DNA of 64,000 nucleotides from Solicoccozyma terricola (GCA_001600875.1 BCLD01000015.1:351862-415861), one strand, 5' to 3'; positions 1 through 11,179 are shown, counted from the stretch's first letter. Translations and numbers: made by a program. The notes: a model not told the origin generated them from the letters alone.

Positions 1-164
1 CTTCCATCATCGTTACTAGATCCATCAATCGTAGAAGAGTTCGTTATCTGTGTTCGAAGTATCGATTTACCGATCGTTGGATTAAAGGATGAGGATGAGG
101 ATGGAAGTCGATTTATAAAGTTTAACCCTGTAGGAGGAGGTGTAGGAGCAAGATCGACATGCAT
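1..164 (-). CDS. N-terminal part of an unrecognised protein, cut by the left edge
   Basis: An ATG on the minus strand at 164-162 opens a frame that stays free of stops to position 1, about 54 codons. The start of the protein is Pro-rich (MHVDLAPTPPPTG), then Ser/Asn-rich with a run of serines. A possible splice acceptor (CTACAG) lies inside it near 134, so the ATG could instead be in a 5' intron and the coding exon could begin there. No family is recognisable from so short and disordered a piece. The upstream sequence (165-1661) would be its promoter, shared with the divergent GH17 gene. Confidence 0.4.
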   Translation of the reverse strand, partial: MHVDLAPTPPPTGLNFINRLPSSSSSFNPTIGKSILRTQITNSSTIDGSSNDDG

Positions 165-1661
165 TTTTTGGATCTGTGGGAGAGGTTGAGAGGCGGAAGA
201 AGGGAGGAGGAGGTGGGGGTGGGGTAAAGTCGAATTTGTTGATCGTGCGAAGGGAGTTTTGGTAATTTACCTGGCTCCGAGTTGTGCGTTGCTTTACGTT
301 GATCTACTAGATTGGAAGTTGCCCGTGATTGACTGTGGGGTGGTGTGGATGTGCAGGGGTTGCACCCACCTGTCTGACTGTGTGTTGTGTGGTTGTGTGC
401 TGGTGGTGGTGGTTGTGGTGGTTGGTAATGGTGGTGGTGGATGTGTTGAACTGTGTACAATTGCCCTACGCGTCTCAGTCTCACACTTTAATTCCCATCC
501 AATCCCAGTCACAGTTCACTCAGTCACATTTCAATCCTACAAGGTAATGAATGAAATGAATGAATGACCTGCTCATGGAATCCATCGTGACATGTCATGG
601 TCGTGCAATACGCTAGTCAAGTCATGAATACCACACAACCACCAGGGGGACCCCACCCCATGTTGATTGATATTCTCGCTCCTTCTTCCTCTCTGGCTCG
701 TGGTTTGTAAGTGGAGGGATTGGGCGGATGCAGCACCTGCGTGTTTTCGCGTTTTGTAAGGTGTAAGGAAGGGCTGTGTAACTTGTTGTTATTGGAAAAG
801 GCGGTGATGGGGAAGGGATACAGGGTGATGTTGGGAAACGGGGGAAGGTGGATGAAATCCTTTATTCCTGCATAATTAAATTGCCAGCACGATGCCCTTC
901 GCACAACACAGCAATCCCTGAGAGAAACCACCAAGAGTTCTTTTCACATCGGGGGGGGGTGTTTGGTGTGCGGTTACTCTACCGACCAACGTCACCCTGT
1001 AGCAGAGGGGGGGGGAGGGACCATTCCACACACCGCTTCCCCCCCCCCCTTTATTCTCACATTCTGAAAGGGAGGGGGGGGGGGGTTTCGTTTTCTCCTG
1101 ATCTCTTCTTCTCGTACATAGTTAAAACTACAACATCACTTTTGTCCTTGTTCAATCCAACAACGAGCTGACGACGACGACGACGAGAGTGATATTGACG
1201 ATGAATCAATACAGGGATGAAAGTAGTGGAGGGTACAGGGATGAAGAAGTACGAGCTAGTCATGGTGCGTGTGTTTTGTGCCGGTCACGCGTCGAACAAA
1301 GGCTGTGCTATCTTGGCTTCGGCGGGAGGGACGGGTTGGACGGGTTGGACGGGATGGGTTGCAACGACCATGGCTCATATATCCAACCCTCACTATTCAT
1401 GAAACAGAACTAGACGACTTTTACGCACCACACGCTATTCCAGCAGTGAGCATTTCCCCCCACCCCGGGTCATCCCTTTACCTTGTTCTTCCATCATACA
1501 TCGCATCGCAATCTGAATCCCCCCGCCTCCCTTCCCCCCTCCAACTCCCAAAACAGCCATACCGTCTCTCCACATTATCAAACAATTCCCTCCCACGTTT
1601 AAATTCCTCATCCATAAGTAGTGATTTAACTTCGATTCATAAATCTCGTTCAACAGCTAGT
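165..1661. other. Divergent intergenic region, no gene recognised
   Basis: About 1.5 kb between the minus-strand gene starting at 164 and the GH17 gene starting at 1662. It holds GT-rich stretches (about 380-440), several G/C homopolymers (949-958, 1041-1050, 1075-1086), an ACG run (1170-1184) and three tandem GGACGGGTT-like units at about 1328-1353. The open frames here are low-complexity translations of these repeats. The stretch just before 1662 is rich in C and T, as expected of a fungal promoter and 5' UTR. Confidence 0.5.
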
Positions 1662-4073
1662 ATGTCAGGATTAACTGGAGATTCAGCAGGATATCAACCG
1701 GTTGATTCATCCGAGTTGTTCAAGGAATCATATATCGGTGCACTTCCTCCTCCTCCTTCGTCTTCAGCGCATTTACCGTATTATGATCCACAAGGGAAAT
1801 CAGCAGCTAGGTATCAAGCATCAAGACGACAACAAGAGTTTTCTCAAGGTCTATCCGGTGATGGTGCGGGTGCGGGTTCGGGTTCAGGTGCTGGAACGAC
1901 AAAAAAATCAAAGAAATGGATGATATGGTTGATAGTTGCTATCATAGCTATCGGTGTGATAGTCGGTGTTGCAGTAGGAGTAACAGTATCAAAGAAGAAT
2001 AAAAATAATTCAACTTCGAATCTTGCTTCTGGGTCAACGACGACGACAGGGGATGGGACGGGTACGGGTACGGGTACGGGAACGGGGACGTCGAGTAATG
2101 GTTCATCCTTTGCGAATGATACGAGGTTGCATAATTCGTTTTATGGGATTGCTTATACGCCTCAGGTGGGTTTTCGTTCATTATTTAAGATTTGTGCGGA
2201 TGGAAAGTCTGATGCGGTTTTTGGGATATCTTTTCGTTTCGTCGTTTTCTTCGTTTCTTCGTTTCCTTCGTTTTCTTTCTTGGTGGACCCTGTAGAGTGC
2301 TTTACCACCTTGGTGAGTCAAGGGGATCGTCTTTTATTTCTCCCTTGTGCCGGGTGGTAGGGAGTTCTAATATCTGAAATTTGCGTATCAGGTGTGGAGC
2401 AACTCAAGCCAACGTGACTAGAGATGTCATCATCCTCTCTCAATTAACCACTAGGCTTCGGTGAGTTTTGGTCCGTGAGACAATTCGTTTTAATCAAGGC
2501 ATCATGGCTTATTTCCCGGTTCGAGAGGTAGGTTATACGGAGCTTTGTGTAATCAGACAGCTTTGGTATTACAAGCTATTCAAGATACCGGTGTCGATTT
2601 GTCAATATACGTGGCTATATGTGCGTTGTGAATCGAGGAAACCTGATTTTTTACGTTCCAGTAAAAAAAAAAAAAAGGGCTACCCCTCCCCCGTAGGAAA
2701 AAGGGAAAAAGCTGATTAATCCGTTTCTCCGTGACCTCGCAGATGTCGATTCCAATTCTACTGCTTTCGATTTGCAGCTTTCCGCAGTGGAAGATGCTCT
2801 CAAGACGTATGGTACCAAGAACGTACTCGGAGTGAGTAATGGCCGGGATTACCCCCTCTTCCCTCTGGCTCTTAAACCATTACTGACCCCGTCCCCCACC
2901 CCATCCGCCCCTTTTTTCCTCCACGTAATCCACAGGTAAGCACCGGAAACGAATACATTCTGGACGCAATCACCCCTTCTTCCGACCTTACCACCGCAGC
3001 AGCTCAGACTGCGATCAAAACGTTACTCGCCGACGTTCAAACCGTGAATACAACCATCAAGGGAATGAGTCTAGATAAACATTTGCCTATGGGGACTAGT
3101 GACGCTGGAAGCGCATTCAATGTGCAGATAGCAGAGGGTGTAGATTACTTTATGGCGAATGGTATGTTGTTGCCCAGAACTTTTCCCGATTGTAATGCTG
3201 ATCATTTTGCGGGGGTGGGGGGTCTTCTTTGTTTAGTTCACCCGTGAGTCTGATGATTTGGCCTCGTAGGGGATTCTTCTCTTGATCCGACATGTTGACC
3301 GAACACTGGGATGGCCCTCGTAGATACTTTGGTTCTGTCAGCATTAACGACGCTGCTGGATGGACATGGCAATTCTTCCAAGATTTTGTAAGCCATCGTC
3401 TTTTTCTTTTTCCCCAGCTACAACCTCTTAACTTTTCATCCCCACTCAACTCCCGATCACTACTTTACGCAGGACGTCGATATCGCCGCTCAGGCTCCCA
3501 ATAAACCAAACACGATGATAGCGGAAACAGGATGGCCGACAGCTAGTATGGACGCAAAGAGTGGAAACGACGGTGCACCTAGTCCAGGTGGAGATGCAAG
3601 TTTAGCCAACCTTCAGACGTTCCTTGATACTTTTATTTGCGCTGCTAATACAGTGAGTTGCGTGGGGGCAGGGGGGGGGGGGGGGGGGGGGGGGAGAAGG
3701 CCCCCCTTGTTTTTTTTTTGACAGCTAGCTCACTTTGACATCCCCTGTGGTTGTCGTTTTTCTTTCCAGAATGGCACCGAGTATTTCTTGTCAGTTGTTT
3801 GGATGGGGTCATAGGCGCACAACGGTCATTGAACGCTGATAATCACACCTTTGAGAAAACAGTTTCGAAGCGTTTGATGAACCTTGGAAGGAGCAGTACG
3901 GTGGAGTTGAACCGTGAGTGTTCACGAAACGGCCTGATTCTCCGACGTTTTAACCAAACCCCATTTTTTTTTGGTATTTTTGATTTATTTTCGTTTCATC
4001 TAGCTACTGGGGGTTATTCGATTCTAATCGGGTCTTGAAGAATGTCACCATCCCATCGTGTTCCCACACTTGA
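1662..4073 (+). CDS. Membrane-anchored GH17 endo-beta-1,3-glucanase-like protein
   Basis: Predicted to hydrolyse or remodel beta-1,3-glucan at the cell surface. The assembled protein of 461 residues has a cytosolic Ser/Gly-rich N-tail, a Lys-flanked transmembrane helix (about residues 87-106, WMIWLIVAIIAIGVIVGVAV), a Thr/Gly-rich stalk and then a GH17 catalytic domain. The motifs fit the family: CGATQANVT near the domain start, VSTGNE with the proton-donor Glu, MIAETGWPTA with the nucleophile Glu, and FEAFDEPWKEQYGG, ending in YWGLFDSNRVLKNVTIP. Exons: 1662-2165, 2296-2312, 2392-2460, 2532-2620, 2743-2831, 2936-3161, 3237-3243, 3324-3387, 3473-3652, 3770-3789, 3863-3913, 4004-4073; together 1386 nt, exactly 462 codons. 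The 17-nt and 7-nt exons are needed to keep the GH17 consensus. The start is the ATG before MSGLTGDSAGYQ, as upstream in-frame sequence is low-complexity. Confidence 0.9.
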
Positions 4074-5593
4074 GGAAAAAAAGAAAGCAAAAAAACCAAC
4101 AACGTACATCTCTCCTCAAATCAAAGGGACTTTCCAGCTCACTTTTTTCACCCGCTTATTCTGGACAATCATCTCTCTCTCTCTCTCTCCACCCACCTCA
4201 TTCCGTGAATTTTTTTTCCTTTTTCATCTCTTCTCCGGCGCGGGCGGGGGAAGAGTAGCGTACTTTTTGCAGATTCCACCAAATATCCGCTATCATACCG
4301 GGGTACCAAAAATTCAAACGATGGTAAATTTCATCCTCTTCCACTCCCCGCTTCTCCGTTCCTCGCCTTCCTTCCTATTGGGAAAACCCCCGCTTTCGAA
4401 ACGTATGGACAATTTCCCCCTTGTTAATTGCCCCGGATTTCATTCGAAAACATCCGGTACCTTTATGTAATTCACGTGAATTGTTTGTTGTACCTGTAGT
4501 TTGATTTTACCAAACCTTGTTTATGTGCATGATTGACCTATTTGGGAAAATGGTCCTTAGATGTGGGGGGGGGGGGGGGGATGGGGAATGTGAGGGATGT
4601 AAGATTCTTCTCTTTTACAATTTCCTACCCCATTCGCTTTTGTCTCATTGCGCCACCATCTCTGGGCCAAAAAAAAGCCCAATCATACCTGAACAAAAAA
4701 AAAGAGAAAAGAAAAAACCAAAAAGGGGGGGGGGGGAGATAGATCGCATTGTAATTTCAGTATTTTTGGAAATAATTTAGCTTTTCAACCGCTTGAGCGA
4801 AGTGGGATTAAGGTTGCTATAGAATGTAGAGAGACTATAGGGTGTTTTAGTTTGTAGTCTATGGGGGAATATGTACACGGTCAACGGGCAATAGGGAGGA
4901 CATTGAAAGTTGAGTTGGTTGACAATTGCCCACTTTGGACCATGCGGGGGAATACAAAGACTATAACTATAAGGTAGCGTGTTGACATGTAGGATGAGGT
5001 GTCGCATCGTGCTGGGTGCTGGGTGCTGCGTGTAGAAGCTCTGAGGGACTATGGTGGGGGAACAAGGTGGAATGTTCGTCGTGCGGGGGGTTAGTGCTGG
5101 GGCTATAGCTACGCTCAGGGCGGACGGTGTACGTCGATGGCTGACCGGTGAGGATGGCAGTGTGCGGTGTGCAGTGTGCAGTGTCAACGCCCCTGCTCCC
5201 CCCGCTTCCCCGCCTTGCACCCAATTTAGTGTTCAGCGAGTTTCCTAATTTTCCGTTCTAATTCAAATCTATCTCCCCCGCGGGCAACACTCAGACACGT
5301 AAAAAGCCAAAGTTATCATGCCTCAGGGTAGATCGTATCGTACCCTGTATGACCATCTCGACAACAAACAATACTCCGCCTCTGGATAACTTCCTCTACG
5401 AACATCTCATCATACCCACCTCCCCACCTCCCCACCTCCCCACCTCCCCACCTCCCATACCTCCATACCCCCCAACCAACACTCTCTCGTCGCGACTATC
5501 AACGTGAAAACACGACGCGTCGCGAACACGAACACGAACAACCTCTAACCATCCTTTCTCAACATCTCAAAAGAAATCCCCCCACTCGACACC
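4074..5593. other. Intergenic region, no gene recognised
   Basis: About 1.5 kb downstream of the GH17 gene and upstream of the gene at 5594. It contains poly-G runs (4565-4580, 4726-4737), a (TC) run at 4172-4188, a perfect 14-bp palindrome at 4469-4482 and five to six tandem CCCACCTC-type units at 5416-5456. A 147-codon minus-strand frame at 4777-5220 shows no recognisable domain, and I do not call it a gene. The CT-rich sequence from about 5400 is probably the promoter and 5' UTR of the next gene. Confidence 0.5.
5416..5456 (+). repeat. Tandem CCCACCTC microsatellite-like repeat
   Basis: Five to six head-to-tail copies of an 8-nt unit (cccacctc) lie about 140-180 nt upstream of the ATG at 5594. 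The tract is pyrimidine-rich on the coding strand, which is common in basidiomycete promoters and 5' UTRs. Confidence 0.8.
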
Positions 5594-7726
5594 ATGAAGT
5601 CCCTAGCAGATCTTCTCCATCTCCGACAACCCTCAACATCCTCATCCTCATCCACCACCACCGCCTCACATCAAACCTCCAATCGTCGAGAATCTTTCTC
5701 ATCGAATGATCGAATGAATGAAAGAGTCGCACGAAGACACGTACCTACTCAATCAATGTCATCTTCTTCTTCTTCTTCTTCCACTTCCTCCTCGACCAAG
5801 GCCAAGGCAGAATTGAGTGGAAGACAACGAGCGGCATCGACGGGTGTCGTTAATACTAGAGGGTTTGGTAACATGTCAACTCCGAACCTATTAGCTGGTG
5901 AAGGAGACGCGAGGAGAACGGGGTGCAGGAGTAGTAGAAGGGTTGGGAGTGGGAGTGGGAGTGGGAGTGGGAGTGGGAGTGGGGGTGGGGGTGGGAGTGG
6001 GGGTGGAAGTGGGAGTGGACGTGGAGCTGTTGTTGGGATGATGCCACTCGCACCGCCAGCCGAGTACGTCGTCTTTCTCCTTTCGTCGGCTGGCCAAGGA
6101 TATCCCACTCAAACTGACTCTTTCTGTCTTTTTTTCTTTTTCTTTTTTTTTTTCCAATTTCACAGTATTCAACGATATCCACGGTACCCACCCACCCACA
6201 CTCTCAAACACCACACTGACCACCACTCCACCTCGTCAATCCCAACATTATCAACCCTTCCTCCTCTTCCTCCTTCTCAACCACGTCGTTCCATCCAATC
6301 AACGTCGTCCTCACGCAACAACAACGTTCTCCCTTCTCCAACCGAATCAACATTCTCAAACTCTGGATCATCATCAGCTTCCGCTTCAGCAATCGCATTA
6401 CGAAGGAGATCTCGTGCTAGATCAACTTCAATCCCAATAACCGCAACTTTCCTCAATGTTATTCCTTCTTCTACATCATCATCCTTGACATACCCAACTC
6501 CTTTGATTGAAAACTCTTCTCATATCGAATTGGTACTTCCACCTCAGAAACCACCACCTGTTGGAATACCATTACCTGCTACACCTACACCAATGCCTGT
6601 ACCTACAACTCGAACTCGAAGTAATAGGACGAGGGATGAAGATGATTGGATTGGATTATCATCTTATGCGTCTTGTTCGACGATTAGACTTGGAACTACA
6701 CCTACTAATCCTCCTCCTTCATCGTCACATGAGGATAAGGATTCGACTCCGACTCAAAGAACTACTTCGACTTTACTTTCTTTGAATCTTTCACCACCGA
6801 TGGTTGGTGATGATGCTGGTGGTGGTGGTGGTGGTGGTGGTAACGGGGGGTTTTCAAAGACGAAAAGACAATTATCATCTGTTAGTTTTTGGAAAGATGG
6901 GTTGGTTAATGAGTTGGAAGAGATTTGGGTAGAGGGTTGTGATTCGACAATGGTGAAGAAAGGGTTGGGAGAACGGAGGGAATGGGATGGAAGGGTTTTA
7001 ATGACGACAACAATAGAGGGGAAGGATGGAGTGGTTGAGAAACAAAACGGGTCGTCGGAGAGAGCAATCTTTGAAACTTCGATGTCGACGTCGACGTCGA
7101 CGGAAAAGAGGTCCTCATCCCTCATTCCCAACTCGATATCGGATATCTCTCTGACAAACTTCCAGTTCCCAATGCCACCTACACATCGGGAATTTCAGGT
7201 GGCGAGGAGTATTTCTCAGGTTTCGTTGGAGAAGGAACTTCCAAAGTTACCAAACCAGTCATCTATGTGGCTCACCCCGTCCTCCGCCGTCGCCACCGCT
7301 GCCGATCATGCAAAAGATGACGATCTGAATCGCACACCACGACCGATTTCACAAATTGACTCTGCTCGATCATCTGTCTCCTCAACACTCTTCCCCACCC
7401 GCTCATCATCAACCCGGCAACACGACCGCGAATCATCAATCTCCAGTCTGTACACCTCGCTTGGGTTCTATGACGGTGATGAAAATCGAATGCGATCACC
7501 GACGTGGAGCTCGACTTCCGAGTCGTTGGGTACCCCGAGAACACCGGGAGTTGTATCGTTTGAATTCGGACACCAAGAGGAAGGGGTGGAGTCACAAAAT
7601 GGGATAGGGCAAGTGAAAGGTATGGATAGGTTGGTAAGCTTGTTGAGGGGGATCGGAGAGCAGGATGATGAGTATACGGAACAGGAGGATGAGGACGAGG
7701 CGATATGTTGGGGTCAGGCGTTCTAA
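5594..7726 (+). CDS. Ser-rich, mostly disordered protein of unknown function
   Basis: An open frame of 710 codons starts MKSLADLLHLRQPS. I infer one intron at 6064-6165 (GTACGTC to CACAG after a long T-rich tract). It is 102 nt, a multiple of three and free of stops, so splicing removes 34 residues (a Phe-rich run) without changing the frame and leaves about 676. The protein is dominated by Ser runs, a Gly-Ser block from GGGAGT repeats (5943-6025), Pro/Thr stretches and a Gly run (6813-6843). The C-terminus is more ordered, with a hydrophobic LVSLLRGIGEQ segment and an acidic tail ending ICWGQAF. I recognise no catalytic or binding domain. Ser-rich disorder would fit a phosphorylated scaffold or signalling protein, but that is only a guess. 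Confidence 0.7.
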   Translation: MKSLADLLHLRQPSTSSSSSTTTASHQTSNRRESFSSNDRMNERVARRHVPTQSMSSSSSSSSTSSSTKAKAELSGRQRAASTGVVNTRGFGNMSTPNLLAGEGDARRTGCRSSRRVGSGSGSGSGSGSGGGGGSGGGSGSGRGAVVGMMPLAPPAEYVVFLLSSAGQGYPTQTDSFCLFFFFFFFFQFHSIQRYPRYPPTHTLKHHTDHHSTSSIPTLSTLPPLPPSQPRRSIQSTSSSRNNNVLPSPTESTFSNSGSSSASASAIALRRRSRARSTSIPITATFLNVIPSSTSSSLTYPTPLIENSSHIELVLPPQKPPPVGIPLPATPTPMPVPTTRTRSNRTRDEDDWIGLSSYASCSTIRLGTTPTNPPPSSSHEDKDSTPTQRTTSTLLSLNLSPPMVGDDAGGGGGGGGNGGFSKTKRQLSSVSFWKDGLVNELEEIWVEGCDSTMVKKGLGERREWDGRVLMTTTIEGKDGVVEKQNGSSERAIFETSMSTSTSTEKRSSSLIPNSISDISLTNFQFPMPPTHREFQVARSISQVSLEKELPKLPNQSSMWLTPSSAVATAADHAKDDDLNRTPRPISQIDSARSSVSSTLFPTRSSSTRQHDRESSISSLYTSLGFYDGDENRMRSPTWSSTSESLGTPRTPGVVSFEFGHQEEGVESQNGIGQVKGMDRLVSLLRGIGEQDDEYTEQEDEDEAICWGQAF
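6064..6165 (+). other. Stop-free 102-nt intron (inferred)
   Basis: GTACGTC donor, polypyrimidine tract almost entirely of T, CACAG acceptor. Keeping it would insert 34 residues rich in Phe; removing it keeps the frame. The T-tract and consensus ends favour an intron over coding sequence. Confidence 0.75.
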
Positions 7727-7979
7727 AAGGCCACACAAAGGATTGTATTTTTTCGCGGAGCCGTATCTCGAAATTTCATTTTTTTTGGCATATTTGTGTC
7801 GATTATTTTCTTTCGACCGAGATTTGTTAACATCATTAAAAGGTAGAAAAAAGAAAAAAGAGAGAGAGAGAAGAAAGAGAGGGGAGAAGAGAGATGAAAC
7901 ATGATTATTCCGGATGATGAAAAAGTGTTGCCATGTCTTGACGTTTCGTCCAAACAGCCAGCCGTCATATCCCAACATT

Positions 7980-9959
7980 TCACGCCGCCATACCTGCAAC
8001 CTTTGCTTCACTCGACGTGTCCAACGGATCCATATCTTGACTACCAGCGGGTGGAGCGAGGAATGGAGCCTCACCGCCAGAGCGAGTTGTACCAGTCTGC
8101 TGGGCCAGACCTGTCCCAGCTTGAGTAGTAGCGCCACCTCCAACGGCGCCGCCGCCGCCGCCAGTTTGAGTAGCACCAGCACCAACCCCAGAACCAGTCT
8201 GAGTAGCACCACTACCGCCGAAACCGGCACCGAGGGATAACGTTTCAGGAGGAGCGTTTCGCCTGTTCTCGATAGCTTGGCGGATGGTATGGTGGAGGAC
8301 TTCGGCTTCGCTGTTGTAGCGAGCAAGCGAGCGAAACGAAGGTGAAATGGGAGAGGAGCATTCAACGTCAGTCTACCGATCGCAGAGACCAATTTATAAC
8401 TTTTTCTTTTCATCCACTCACGCCTTTGCTCCAAGCCAATTCCTATCGAATTCGAACTTGATCTTGCCGGATCGACCAGACCTGAAGAAGAAGAAGACGG
8501 AGAAAAAAAGAATAGCCCGACATTCCCCCGTACGATGATTAGCCAGATCAGGGGGGGCCCCACTGGGGTGAAAAGTGCTCACGCTTCATCAAGCTCTTTG
8601 CCGAGTGTATCAGACGTATGACCGAATGTGGAGAAGTGGGATGTGATCTGGAGGAGGGGGGTAGCGAGGGGAGGATTGGCGACGATTAGTTCATTGAGAA
8701 AAGGTAGACATGGACATGTGACATTTTCGAGATGCCCAATCTCGCCATTCGTTCTCACGTCGCGAGCGCCAGCGAGAGATTACCCCCAGCTGAGACGTTA
8801 CTCTACTCGTGCGACTGATATCATTCCTCGACCATACTATTCGCATCGGTATCGTGCGCTTCTCACGTTCGGTTCCTCGGCTCACACCGCTCGCCCACTC
8901 GCCCCACCCCCGCCCCACCCGCCGCCACTCACCGGAACCCTAACTCCAATCTCTCCCTTCTCATCGACCAACTTCAATTCCGGCTCCTTGATAGCAGCCA
9001 ACGGTACAGCCACATAAGTAGTCCTTTGACCAGCTACAAACGCTGGGAAACTCTTCTCTACCATATCCGGTGTTGGAGGAGGGAATGGCATTGGTTCCGC
9101 GTGTGTTGTAGGTGATGTTGTTGTTGGTGAAGTGGTGGTTTCAGGATGAGCGGTTGGTTGTCCTGTAGTTGGATCGATAACGTGTTCTTTAACAGCTTCA
9201 TCTTTGGAAATACCACCTGGTTTGAATAGATCGATTATCTTTCGACCGATTGATGGATGTCCGCCAGAGGTACCACCGGCGTGTTCGGATGAATCGGTGG
9301 GTTTGGAGAAGGAACTCTTGCGGACGTAGCCTGGTGCACCTGGTGGGGGTGGGTAGGTTGCGAGTGGATGATCCGGGGAAAGGAGGACGAGGAGGTGGGT
9401 CTGTAGTGGGGGGGAGGGGGGGGGGAGGAGGGGGGGAAGAGAGGGATTGAAATGACAGGGAACGTTCGAACCAGAGACATGCATCAGCAACCATGTACGC
9501 AAACGATCACAACATTTCCATCAAGCAACCCCACAACCCCATCACACTCACTTGAGTAACAGCCACCTCGACGTTTGTTGCCCATTTCCCAGTCTTAAAC
9601 TTTGCTGGATCTTGAGTTCCACCTGTTCCCGTCGCGGTACCTGTACCCGCCGCTGTACCCTGCGCCGACTCATCCTTGAGTCCTGAAGTATCCTTATGTT
9701 TGGTATCCATACTCAACCTCCTTGCGATGCTCCTCAACCCTCCACCCCTCTCTGGGTTCGGAGGTTGACTGATTGGATCACCATCTTCGTCGACTTTAGA
9801 AGCCGATCCAAAGGATAGTCTACGACCTATGGATCCTCTGGATGTGGTGCGTGTGAGCTCAGAGTTGTCGTTCGTGCCGGGGTAGACGGTGATAATGGCT
9901 TTAGCGAGGTAGCGGTATTGAGGGAGAGGGGACGGAGGTGGGTTGGTGTGGAATTCCAT
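7980..9959 (-). CDS. Unrecognised protein of 423 residues
   Basis: Four exons splice cleanly: 9552-9959, 8933-9400, 8583-8647, 7980-8310, together 1272 nt or 424 codons. All donors are GTGAG-type and acceptors CAG/TACAG. The N-terminus starts MEFHTNPPPSPLPQYRYLAK and includes a structured segment (AKAIITVYPG) followed by RGSIGRRLSFGSAS, and RSIARRLSMD, both resembling basophilic kinase sites (RRLS). The middle has KWATNVEVAVTQ, then a hydrophobic LLVLLSPDHPLATY and a Thr/Pro-rich stretch. Exons 3-4 give a helical-looking LDEAEAEVLHHTIRQAIENR followed by Gly/Ala/Gln repeats. I do not recognise the family. The repeated RRLS context suggests a phosphoprotein, which is inference only. Introns 1 and 3 contain, respectively, a C-rich tract and a GCGAGC/GCGAAAC cluster. 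Confidence 0.65.
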
Positions 9960-10672
9960 GGTGGGTGTGGTGGTGGTGGTGGTGGTGGTGGTGTGGGTGT
10001 GGGTGTGTGTGGGTGTGGGAAGGGGTGTTGGTTGGTGGTGGCGAGTGATGCGAGTGAGTAGTTGTGTGCGTGTGTCAGGGAGACGGTATGGCTAGTTGGG
10101 AATGACGGTGTGTGTGATGATGTGGTATGGTGGTGTCCATGGACTATCGGAGTCTACTGAGGAATACTATATACGGTTGGATGTTGACCGTGGCGGATGC
10201 GGATGCGGACGGGGACGGTGGGATGGATGGACGGTGGGAGGGGACCACCAGCCACCAGGCAGCAGCGGGGACATCGGAGCCAACCAGCTGACCTGATCTA
10301 GATCCTTCCGTACATCGTCCCGGTACGCCGTACACCGTCTCCCGTACACAGACACCAGTGAATGCTTCCCCCTGCGCCCTGACAGCCCTGACGGTTGGCG
10401 GTTGACGGTTGATGGATCCGCAATCCAGCGTATAGCTCGTCGAATGACGGGATATTGTCACGCGCACACCGCTCATACACACCACCGGGACAGTCACAGT
10501 CACAGTCGCAGTCACAGTTCACTCAGGCAAATCAAGGATATGATATCATCATCAAAGATATTCTCTTCATCCTAATCATATCCCTCCCCCTCCCCCTCCC
10601 TCCCCCGCGTCATTCCCTTCCCATCCCTATCGGAACACAAAAAAAAGGAAGACAAAACCCTCCACTAACGAC
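9960..10672. other. Intergenic region with GT-rich microsatellites
   Basis: Lies between the end of the eL6 gene (10673) and the start of the 423-residue gene (9959), both on the minus strand, so it holds a terminator and a promoter. It begins with a GGT/GTG-rich tract (9960-10020), has several direct repeats of the type ACGGTTGACGGTTG (10390-10412), and a CAGTCACAGTCGCAG run (10494-10520). No coding frame is convincing. Confidence 0.5.
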
Positions 10673-11131
10673 TCAGAACTTGAGCTCGTGGATCCTGTCA
10701 CCCTTTGAAAGTCCCCATGTCGATTTGAGGTATCGACCGAGGTTGTCTACCTTCTTGATGGGGGAAAGGAGGGAAGCGTCGATGGACTGTTGGAAAGCGA
10801 GGCGAGCGAGCAAGCGCAGCGAAGCGAGCACAAGGGCGAAGAATAAGGAAACCAGTCAGTATTCTCCCCACCTCTCCACTCCCGCATTCACAAAAACCCA
10901 CCTTCTGCTCTCCCTTCTTCTCCTCTGAAACAACCTTCTTCTCACCACCCTCAGCAAAGAACTCTCCCTCCTTATCCTTGGACGACACAGTCTTGGATCG
11001 AGTAAAGTAAACGTCGTTGACGGTCTCTGGGATGGAAACACCGGTGATGTCGACTTTGGTGGAGGTAGCGATGACGTACGCTTGGGCGACTCGGCGGAGG
11101 GGGACACCGTTGAGTCTGCGGGGGGGAGGGG

Positions 11132-11179
<48 letters not shown>

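Noticed and set aside
2041..2095. ACGGGT repeats resembling telomeric sequence
   Set aside because: They encode the Gly-Thr stalk of the GH17 protein in frame and are only a few units long.
4777..5220. 147-codon minus-strand frame
   Set aside because: No domain, Pro/Thr/Ser composition from C-rich DNA, and no plausible start context.
7592..8563. 323-codon minus-strand frame overlapping the 423-residue gene
   Set aside because: It is in another frame than the spliced gene on the same strand, runs across its introns and has Val/Leu/Ala repeats from simple sequence.
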